Shown here: positions 1 to 6,649 of the stretch, piece after piece | How positions within the stretch are numbered: the stretch's first letter is position 1 | How the letters are laid out: each line of letters opens with the position of its first letter | Assembly: GCA_031257955.1 (NCBI GenBank) | Contig: JAIRNQ010000357.1 | Coordinates: 1-22,042, forward strand | From: Deltaproteobacteria bacterium | Lineage (GTDB): Bacteria; Desulfobacterota; Desulfarculia; Adiutricales; Adiutricaceae | Direction: 5' to 3' | Length of the DNA: 22,042 nt | Translations under genes and position numbers: made by a program | Notes under the pieces: generated by a model | Told to the model about the DNA's origin: nothing | The model's input: only the letters and a program-made list of their open reading frames with translations | Database searches by the model: none

Positions 1-1
1 T

Positions 2-450
2 ACCGATGCCACAATTTTTCAACCGGATGAACCCAAGCCTCAGGCCGACGACACCGCTTACCAGGACGAGACGCCCAAGCCCAGTACCGACGCCACGCTT
101 TTCCAACCGGACGAACCCAAGCCCACTACCGACGCCACAATTTTTCAACCGGATGAACCCAAGCCTCAGGCCGACGACACCGCTTACCAGGACGAGGCGC
201 CCAAGCCCAGTACCGACGCCACGCTTTTCCCACCGGACGAACCCAAGCCCCAGGCCGACGACACCGCTTATCAGGAGGAGGCGCCCAAGCCCCAGGACGA
301 CGACACCGCTTATCAGGAGGAGGCGCCCACGCCCCAGGCCGACGACACCGCTTATCAGGAGGAAGCGCCCAAGCCTCAGGCCGACGACACCGCTTACCAG
401 GAGGAGGCACCCAAGCCCCAGGCCGATTCAACCGTTTACCAGACTGAGGA
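2..450 (+). repeat. 42-bp in-frame tandem repeat array (14-residue units)
   Basis: About 10.5 units of 42 bp keep a strict period: the Lys-Pro pair recurs every 14 residues from residue 12 to residue 138 of the partial protein. Two unit types are seen. The type with Phe-Gln-Pro-Asp-Glu alternates with the Tyr-Gln type in the first half, and the Tyr-Gln-Glu-Glu type is repeated in the second half. Near identity at DNA level suggests recent expansion or gene conversion, and the array continues off the left edge. Confidence 0.9.
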
Positions 451-1594
451 ATTACCGACTGGGGCTAAGCTCAGCGATGACGCCATAAAGCCGCCTTCGG
501 ATGATTCCGTGGACGGGGACAAACTCACTGATGACGCCATAAAGTCGCCTTCGGATGGGTCCGGGGACAAGGTTAAGCCCAGCGATCACGCAAAGCCCAA
601 GGGGGGCGTTGAATTCTTTCCTTATCCGGTTGCCGAGAAAGACGGTAGGGCTAAAGTACTCGAAACGCCCCAGCAACGGGTAGAGAAACCGGTTCCGGTT
701 GTTGACAAAACCAAGCCTAGTAACAGGGCGCGTATTTGGTGCCTTAATTTTAAAGGCATGCCGATCTGGGCATGGGCGCAATTTTGTTTCTGGGTAACGT
801 TTTTTACCACGGGTTTTCTTTTCGCGCTCAAATGGATAGGTTCTTCAGGTTATATTCCCAGCCATTGGACATTTCCGGTAGCGGGTACCGTCTACTTAAT
901 TTGGTTTACTTTGATATTAAAGGGAAGCTTAAGTCTCATAGGTTTGCGTACTAAAGCATTTGAAGTTTTCTTCAATACCTTTATAAACATGCTTTTTCCT
1001 TTTGCGGTATTGACGATCTGGAAAGACTTAATCCCTACGGAAGAGATAACCATACCGGTTAAGTTTGCCATTTGCCTTTACGGTGCCATTTTTTTCGAGA
1101 TTGGCCTGACCCGCCTCAAACGATTGCGATACCCGGGACACGATAACGGCATCCTCTCCGTTGTCATTGTGGATTTTACTAGTGGTACGCCATCCACAGT
1201 CTTTTTTCTCTCTGCGCTGCGTTTATGCTTTGTTCCTTTTCTTTACTGGTCCCTTAAATGGTGTTGGGGCTTCGAGATACCAGAATCCAAACGGATTATT
1301 GAGGTAATATACTACTTCCTTTGGGCTTCCGAAACGGTTCGGATAGCTCTAAAATGCTGGGCGTTTGCTTACGAAGGTTTCGATCCGAATAATCAACCCT
1401 TTGGCCAAGTATTCGTCAGGTTCCTTTATGTCCAGTATATTTTGGCGTTCGCGCCAGCGTTAGGCATAGTCATTATGTGGGTATATAATTATTCCCCACA
1501 GACTTGGACTTATATTTTGTTCTCGGTATATGGGTTCATATGGCTTCTCATTTTTAGTGTAGGGATCGTGGCTTTGGTACGACATGATTCTTAA
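2..1594 (+). CDS. Multi-pass membrane protein with tandem-repeat acidic/Pro-rich N-terminus (5' partial)
   Basis: The frame is open from base 2 to the TAA at 1592-1594, so the start lies outside the window and at least 530 residues are encoded. Residues 1-150 are about ten 14-residue repeats rich in Asp, Glu, Pro, Lys and Gln, of the forms DDTAYQEEAPKPQA and DATIFQPDEPKP. Residues 150-250 are a charged, low-complexity linker. The rest has about eight hydrophobic segments, near residues 255-279, 288-309, 320-340, 352-370, 398-418, 432-454, 472-495 and 502-526, with charged loops between them. The repeats are probably cytosolic or periplasmic and the C-terminal half is membrane-embedded. I do not recognise the membrane domain and assign no function. 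The next gene on this strand is the Clp/FtsH-like fusion protease about 700 bp downstream; whether they work together is unknown. Confidence 0.8.
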   Translation, partial: TDATIFQPDEPKPQADDTAYQDETPKPSTDATLFQPDEPKPTTDATIFQPDEPKPQADDTAYQDEAPKPSTDATLFPPDEPKPQADDTAYQEEAPKPQDDDTAYQEEAPTPQADDTAYQEEAPKPQADDTAYQEEAPKPQADSTVYQTEELPTGAKLSDDAIKPPSDDSVDGDKLTDDAIKSPSDGSGDKVKPSDHAKPKGGVEFFPYPVAEKDGRAKVLETPQQRVEKPVPVVDKTKPSNRARIWCLNFKGMPIWAWAQFCFWVTFFTTGFLFALKWIGSSGYIPSHWTFPVAGTVYLIWFTLILKGSLSLIGLRTKAFEVFFNTFINMLFPFAVLTIWKDLIPTEEITIPVKFAICLYGAIFFEIGLTRLKRLRYPGHDNGILSVVIVDFTSGTPSTVFFLSALRLCFVPFLYWSLKWCWGFEIPESKRIIEVIYYFLWASETVRIALKCWAFAYEGFDPNNQPFGQVFVRFLYVQYILAFAPALGIVIMWVYNYSPQTWTYILFSVYGFIWLLIFSVGIVALVRHDS

Positions 1595-1657
1595 ACGCTT
1601 GAACCTATACATCACCGATAAGTTGGGGCAAATATAGTAGCCGATAAAGTCGGCAAA

Positions 1658-2155
1658 GGGTTTGGCCAGGCCGAGGGCCAAGCCTTCAAGGAAGGGGCAT
1701 GGGACCCTGGCTGCCTGGATTGGCCAAGGCCAGCCAAATCGGTCCCACGTCGCCGTAGAGGCGGTTTTGGCCTTTCCGGTATGTGATATAGCCGGACAAT
1801 CAATAAAACGCGCTGGCGGGCCTTCTAGGCCCGTTTATGGGGCCTCTGGGAAGGGGATCGAAGTCGGATGGCGACAAGGGGTTTGGTGGTGGCCTTGAGC
1901 CGGGTTTCGGCCAGGCCGAGGGCCAAGCTTTCAGGGAAGAGGGATGGGACCCTGGTCACCTGGATTGGCCAAGGCCAGCCAAATCGGTCCCACGTCGCCG
2001 TAGAGGCGGTTTTGGCCTTTCCGGTATGGGATATAGCCGGACAATCAATAAAACGCGCTGGCGGGCCTTCTTGGCCCGTTTATGGGGCACCTTAGGAAAG
2101 GGATCGAAGTCGGATGACCACAAGGGGTTTGGTGGTGGCCGTGGGCCGGGTTTTG
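1658..2155. repeat. Non-coding tandem repeat of about 245 bp (two full copies plus a fragment)
   Basis: Copy 1 spans about 1658-1901, copy 2 about 1902-2147, and a third copy starts at 2148 and is lost within about 10 bp. The most conserved block is 1709-1843 against 1954-2088, with only a few differences. Each copy holds several small inverted repeats: TGGCC/GGCCA, CGCC/GGCG around a 5-base loop, and CGGGCC/GGCCCG followed by TTTAT. Open frames exist across it, but they differ between copies and have no start signals, so I treat it as non-coding. It fills most of the gap between the membrane protein gene and the Clp/FtsH fusion gene. Confidence 0.85.
1817..1838 (+). terminator. Terminator-like hairpin in repeat copy 1
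   Basis: CGGGCC, loop TTCTA, GGCCCG, then TTTAT. It lies about 220 bp past the stop of the membrane protein gene. The same hairpin with loop TTCTT recurs at 2062-2083 in repeat copy 2. The T-run is short, so termination strength is uncertain. Confidence 0.35.
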
Positions 2156-2179
2156 ATCGGCGGCCCAGCCAAACGCGAG

Positions 2180-2185
2180 TATAAT
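2180..2185 (+). promoter_or_regulatory. Possible -10 element for the Clp/FtsH fusion gene
   Basis: A perfect TATAAT lies about 110 bp upstream of the ATG. No good -35 is found at 16-18 bp; TTGATC at 2153-2158 is 21 bp away. Just downstream, at 2187-2203, GGAGT and ACTCC can pair around an 8-base loop, which could be a 5' UTR stem or an operator. Confidence 0.3.
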
Positions 2186-2293
2186 GGGAGTGTTATCAAA
2201 CTCCTAATTTTGGGGTCGCTGGGGTACCGTTTCCGGTGACCAGCCGATTATTTAGGCCACGTAAATTTTGCGTTGGGTAGAAGGGGAAAAGCA

Positions 2294-5200
2294 ATGGATT
2301 TTCCGGCGACCACGCGTTATGTCATGAACTGCGCGGTTAGTGAAGCCACCTCGATATCGGGTGGCGACGTTTTTCCCGAGCATATCTTGCTTGGCGTTTT
2401 GGAGTTCGCCGGGTTATCTGCCGATGATTTTGCCATTTTTAGGGACAAAATGGAGGAGGCTGAAGCGGACTTCAAACGTGTCAATGAAATGTTATCGAAA
2501 TTAAAAATACAACCGTCCGTAGCCGCGGACAAACTTAGGCGCATTTTGCGTTCGGCGCCACCGTCCGGCGATAGCTATAACCTCATCAGAAAACTCTACA
2601 AGCTAGCGGGCATCATCAGCAGAATGAGCGATCGCGACCATACACTCGCATGCGATCTTTTATCCGCCATGGTGACGGTTCCCTCGCCGGTCATTAGGGC
2701 CGTATTACGGTTGCCCTTGGAAGAGGAGGGCGAAAAAAAAGGAAAAGCTCCCCTGGCCAAATTACGATTTCCCTTGGAAGAGGAGGGCGAAAAAAAAGGA
2801 AAAGCTCCCCGGTCCAAACCGACGGAAGACGGGAAGAGCATGGTCTTCCTGGCCGCGCTGACTAGGCGAGTGCGGGACACCCGCAACGCCCTCTTGGAAA
2901 AAGTCTTCGGGCAAGACCAAGCCGTCCACGCTTTCGTTGAGGGCATGTTTTCCGCGGAGGTTCTGGCCCAGGCCGATGAAGATCGCCTCCGTCCAAGGGC
3001 CATCTTCGTCTTCGTCGGCCCTCCAGGGGTAGGAAAGACCTTTCTGGCCGAGCAAGCGGCGGCGGCGCTTGGAGTTCCCTTCAAGCGCTTTGACATGTCC
3101 GGTTATTCCGACCACCAAGCCCACATCCAGCTAATCGGTTTTCCAGCCAGCTTTAAGGACTCCAAGCCCGGAACGCTCACCGGGTTCGTAAAGGGCAACC
3201 CCCGAAGCGTATTGCTCTTTGACGAGATAGAGAAGGCCAGCAACAATTCCCTACAGCTTTTTTTGCAGGTTCTGGACGCGGGGCGCCTTCACGACGATTA
3301 TCTGGACAAGGACGTTTCTTTCAAGGACACGATCATCGTCTTTACCACCAACGCCGGCCGCTCCCTATACGAAGGTTCGCGGGTACACGGTTTGGGCGGG
3401 CTGGCCCGTCAGACCATTCTGGAGGCGCTGGAAAAAGACTCCCGCCCTGACACCGGTCAGCCTTACTTCCCGGCGGCAATTCTTTCCCGCCTGGCCACCG
3501 GCTACCTGATAGTCTTTAACCACCTTGACGCCCGGGATTTGGTTAACGTTTGCTCCAGGGAGCTGGCCAGGTGCGGCACCCTATTGGAAAAACAATACGG
3601 CTTGGCCGCCGAGTTTGGTGAGCTGCTGCCGGCAACTCTTTTGTTTGCCGAGGGTGGCCAGGCCGACGCCAGAACCATTAGGGCCAGGAGTGAGCTTTTC
3701 TTCAAAAATGAATTGTTCAAGCTTTGCCAGCTTTGGGGAGACAACATCGAGACTTCGCTGGCCAAGCTAAAAAAAATCAGCTTCGCCGTCGACACGGTTG
3801 GTTTGCCGGAACCGGTGGGGGATTTGTTTTATAGTCCCAACAAAATTCGCTTGCTGGTGTTTGGCGACGTTATGTTCGCCGCCCGGCTGCAGGAATCCGC
3901 GCCGGACATGACCGTTTTGGCCGCCCTGGATCAGGAGGACGCCTTCGCCTTGCTAGGGAAAAACGACGTCGGTTTCACCTTGCTTAAGCTCTTTGGCGAT
4001 AAGATGGGCAGCTTTGATCCCAAAGCTACCCGGTTGTTTCTGGAAGGGTCAAGGAGGGGCGACGAGACGATGGTGGCTTTCGACAACGTTCCTATGGCAG
4101 CCAAATCGCTTAACGAAAGCCGGGCTTTTTTTAAAGAACTGCGTGAACGTATGCCAGAATTACCGGTCTACTTGCTCGAAACGGATGGCGCTACCATTGA
4201 CGCTGAACTGGTTAACGCTTTCACTATTGCTGGGGCTAGGGGCAAACTGGTCGCCTCGAGCCAAAACCTTCCCGCATTTATCGAGGAGATGGCCCAAGTG
4301 GCTGGAAGGCTGCACTTGCAAAACGCCGCGGCTACTTTGGCCGCCGAGCGAAAAACCCTAGCCTTCGAGACCGCCCCCATGCCTTTACCGGACAAGTCCG
4401 GCGTGACCATCCGGCTTCGGGAACTGGACATCAAACGGGCCCCCAACGCCGCCGATTCAGACGTTATTTTGGGCGCTGCCCAAAAGCCCACCACTAGGTT
4501 CGACGATGTCATAGGCGCCGGAAGCGCCAAGGAAGAGTTGGGTTTTTTTGTCCAGTATTTGAAAGACCCCAAGGACTTTGCCGCCAGGGGGCTCAAGCCT
4601 CCCAAAGGCGTGCTTCTGTACGGACCTCCGGGCACGGGGAAAACGCTTCTGGCCAAAGCCATGGCCGGCGAAAGCGACGTGGCCTTCATTCCAGCCGCGG
4701 CCAGTTCCTTTGTCACCAAGTGGCAAGGGAGTGGCCCAGAGTCTATACGTGAACTCTTTGAACGGGCACGCCGTTACGCCCCGTCGGTGGTGTTTATCGA
4801 TGAGATCGATGCCATAGGCCGGGCCAGAGGCGGCTTAATCTCTGGGCATGCCGAAGAAATGGCCTTGAACGCCTTACTCACCGAGATGGACGGTTTTTCG
4901 GTCGATTCCAAGCGGCCGGTTTTCGTGCTGGCCGCCACCAATTTTGCCGTTGAGGAAGGCGGAGGGGGGATGGGCCACATTGACCCGGCCTTGGTTCGCC
5001 GCTTCGACCGAAAAATTTTGGTCGACCTTCCGGCCAAAGAGGATAGGCACCGTTATCTGGAGTACGCCCTCGGGAAACGCCCTAACCATGACGTAAGCGG
5101 TAAAATGGTTGAGCGCCTGGCCGAACGATCCGGTGGGCTTTCCTTGGCCAACCTGGAATCGGTGATTGAACTGGCGTTTAGAAACTCCCTAAAACGTAAT

Positions 5201-5806
5201 ATCACCTTAAACGATGAAACCTTTGAAGAGGCCTTCGAGGTTTCCCTTCACGGTGAAGAGAAAAATTGGGGCCGCGAGTATCTGGAACGGGTGGCCCGCC
5301 ACGAATCTGGGCACGCCTTTCTCTGCCACCTAAACGGCCAAACGCCAAGTTATCTCACCATAGTCTCCAGGGGAAAACACGGCGGATATATGGAACACGC
5401 CCACGACGAAAATTCGCCACTGTTAACCAAGGAAGCCCTGTTGGCCCGGGTGCGAGTTTCCTTGGGCGGTCGGGCGGCCGAGATAGTTTACTACGGAAAT
5501 GAGGACGGAATTTCCACCGGGGCGGCGGGTGATTTTGATTCGGCCACCCGATTGGTTAAGGCCATGATTTCCAAATACGGTATGGACGATGGGTTTGGGC
5601 TAGCTTTTCTGTCGCCCGAAGAAGCCGACAACGGGCCGGCGGCTAACGATTTGCGGCGGGAAGTAAACGAAATACTCCGAAGGCAGATGGAATTGGCCAT
5701 CGACTTAATCCGTGGCGGCAAAGACAAGATCGATAAACTGGTGGAGGCGCTACTGGAGAAAAATAAACTGACCACGGAAGAGATGGAAGCCATACTGGGC
5801 GCCTGA
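2294..5806 (+). CDS. Clp N-like / ClpB-type AAA+ / receiver-like / FtsH-type AAA+ M41 protease fusion
   Basis: The 1170-residue product looks like an ATP-dependent, probably cytosolic, zinc protease. Residues 1-140 resemble a Clp N domain. Module 1 is ClpA/B D2-like: Walker A GPPGVGKT at 242-249, Walker B LLFDEIEKA with Asp310-Glu311, and a sensor TTNAG; the canonical GYVGY pore loop is not seen. Residues 517-677 resemble a response-regulator receiver. Module 2 is FtsH-like: Walker A GPPGTGKT at 777-784, pore loop KWQG at 809-812, Walker B with Asp836-Glu837, and Arg902, 903 and 906 as arginine-finger candidates. The M41 domain has HESGH at 1003-1007 and Asp1080 in STGAAGD as the likely third zinc ligand. 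The FtsH membrane anchor is absent. I chose ATG 2294 because AAGGGG lies 7 nt upstream; an in-frame TTG at 2273 has no such site. The domain calls are strong, the joint function is unknown. Confidence 0.92.
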   Translation: MDFPATTRYVMNCAVSEATSISGGDVFPEHILLGVLEFAGLSADDFAIFRDKMEEAEADFKRVNEMLSKLKIQPSVAADKLRRILRSAPPSGDSYNLIRKLYKLAGIISRMSDRDHTLACDLLSAMVTVPSPVIRAVLRLPLEEEGEKKGKAPLAKLRFPLEEEGEKKGKAPRSKPTEDGKSMVFLAALTRRVRDTRNALLEKVFGQDQAVHAFVEGMFSAEVLAQADEDRLRPRAIFVFVGPPGVGKTFLAEQAAAALGVPFKRFDMSGYSDHQAHIQLIGFPASFKDSKPGTLTGFVKGNPRSVLLFDEIEKASNNSLQLFLQVLDAGRLHDDYLDKDVSFKDTIIVFTTNAGRSLYEGSRVHGLGGLARQTILEALEKDSRPDTGQPYFPAAILSRLATGYLIVFNHLDARDLVNVCSRELARCGTLLEKQYGLAAEFGELLPATLLFAEGGQADARTIRARSELFFKNELFKLCQLWGDNIETSLAKLKKISFAVDTVGLPEPVGDLFYSPNKIRLLVFGDVMFAARLQESAPDMTVLAALDQEDAFALLGKNDVGFTLLKLFGDKMGSFDPKATRLFLEGSRRGDETMVAFDNVPMAAKSLNESRAFFKELRERMPELPVYLLETDGATIDAELVNAFTIAGARGKLVASSQNLPAFIEEMAQVAGRLHLQNAAATLAAERKTLAFETAPMPLPDKSGVTIRLRELDIKRAPNAADSDVILGAAQKPTTRFDDVIGAGSAKEELGFFVQYLKDPKDFAARGLKPPKGVLLYGPPGTGKTLLAKAMAGESDVAFIPAAASSFVTKWQGSGPESIRELFERARRYAPSVVFIDEIDAIGRARGGLISGHAEEMALNALLTEMDGFSVDSKRPVFVLAATNFAVEEGGGGMGHIDPALVRRFDRKILVDLPAKEDRHRYLEYALGKRPNHDVSGKMVERLAERSGGLSLANLESVIELAFRNSLKRNITLNDETFEEAFEVSLHGEEKNWGREYLERVARHESGHAFLCHLNGQTPSYLTIVSRGKHGGYMEHAHDENSPLLTKEALLARVRVSLGGRAAEIVYYGNEDGISTGAAGDFDSATRLVKAMISKYGMDDGFGLAFLSPEEADNGPAANDLRREVNEILRRQMELAIDLIRGGKDKIDKLVEALLEKNKLTTEEMEAILGA
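2704..2812 (+). repeat. 57-bp in-frame duplication in the Clp/FtsH fusion gene
   Basis: Two near-identical 57-bp units start at 2704 and 2761 and encode FPLEEEGEKKGKAP twice. They form a charged linker between the Clp N-like domain and the first AAA+ module. Each unit holds a run of eight A bases in the reading frame, a plausible slippage site. Confidence 0.85.
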
Positions 5807-6351
5807 TTTGGTTAATTCGTTTTGCCCATCTAGCGATAGCCAATGCCTGTTTTCAGTTTGCGATTGTAACCTCTGGCCTGACCGACGGGGAATCGCCGAA
5901 AAGCCCCATGGGATACTTTTATCCGCGCTCTCCCTTTGGCCTGACCCCGTGGCGAATTCCGCAAGGAACACCATGATACCCTCGCTATAGTTTGCCACAT
6001 CTTTCGACCCTTTCAACTCACGCGTATATTTACTTCTAATCGTATAACAGCCGTGATAACTGAATAAAGTTCAATTACTTCGGCAAAGATATTTTTCATA
6101 TTCCCTTACTGGCTTGGCCGAGAGCGATAGCGTAACCATGACAATCAATAGTCATAAGTACTTTATTGAGGTAGTCTCTTTTCGTAGCTATCTGATATGT
6201 TAGCTTTGTTTGGGCGGTATACTTTTCGTTAAATAATCTATGCCATTGTGGATTAGCCACTTTCAACAATATCAAAAGCCGTTGTGAGTTCATGGAAATG
6301 CCTACGGTTTGCGGATTAATGAGATGGATGCCTGAAGTATTATTTTGCGAA
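5807..6351. other. Intergenic spacer without a confident gene
   Basis: This stretch separates the rightward protease gene from the leftward lepA-ade-oleB-oleC run, so both gene sets converge on it. I see no clear intrinsic terminator after 5806. A short related pair, ctctggcctgacc near 5870 and tttggcctgacc near 5935, is present. From about 6000 the composition becomes AT-richer, and a short minus-strand frame resembles a transposase remnant. Confidence 0.5.
6096..6293 (-). pseudogene. Possible transposase C-terminal remnant
   Basis: A 65-residue minus-strand frame contains PQWHRLFNEKYTAQTKLTY, then an Asp/Arg-rich stretch, and ends with a CHGYAIALGQAS-like tail. The pattern of an aromatic/Leu-Phe-Asn core followed by a hydrophobic His-containing helix recalls the C-terminus of some DDE transposases. 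No catalytic residues or inverted repeats are visible. It is AT-richer than its neighbours. An unrelated short hypothetical frame is equally possible. Confidence 0.25.
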
Positions 6352-6620
6352 AGTTGTGGGGTCGCTGAAAATGCCGATGGTATGTGAATTTGTGAATGGG
6401 CGGTCTGGATAGTGGTTTTAATCGGTCGGCAGTTGTGGGGTCACTGAAAGGGCCGATGGTTTTTGAATTAGTGAAGGGGCGGTCTGGATAAGGGTTTTAA
6501 TCGGTCGGCAGTTGTGGAGTCACTGAAAAGGGCGATGGTTTATGAATTAGTGAAGGGGTGTTCTGGATAAGGTTTTTGATCGGGCGGTAGTTGTGGGGTC
6601 GCTGAAAGGGCGATGGTTTG
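6352..6620. repeat. 79-bp tandem repeat array
   Basis: Unit starts marked by AGTTGTGG fall at 6352, 6431, 6510 and 6589, an exact 79-bp period; the fourth unit is partial, to about 6620. Copies differ by point changes, such as GTCGCTG against GTCACTG. Because 79 is not a multiple of three, the array cannot encode a repeated peptide in one frame. It begins about 30 bp past the oleC stop, in that gene's 3' flank. Confidence 0.9.
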
Positions 6621-6649
6621 GGCGGTAGGGACGGGGAGGCAGAGGAAGG

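Noticed and set aside
6..488. Arg/Pro-rich open frame of 160 codons at the left edge
   Set aside because: It is the +1 shadow of the acidic repeat region; the frame starting at base 2 runs without a stop through the repeats into the membrane protein.
1662..2184. Open frames across the 245-bp repeats
   Set aside because: The frames differ between the copies, have no ribosome sites and read as GC-rich low-complexity peptides.
6352..6620. CRISPR array
   Set aside because: The whole 79-bp unit repeats; there are no unique spacers and no cas genes.
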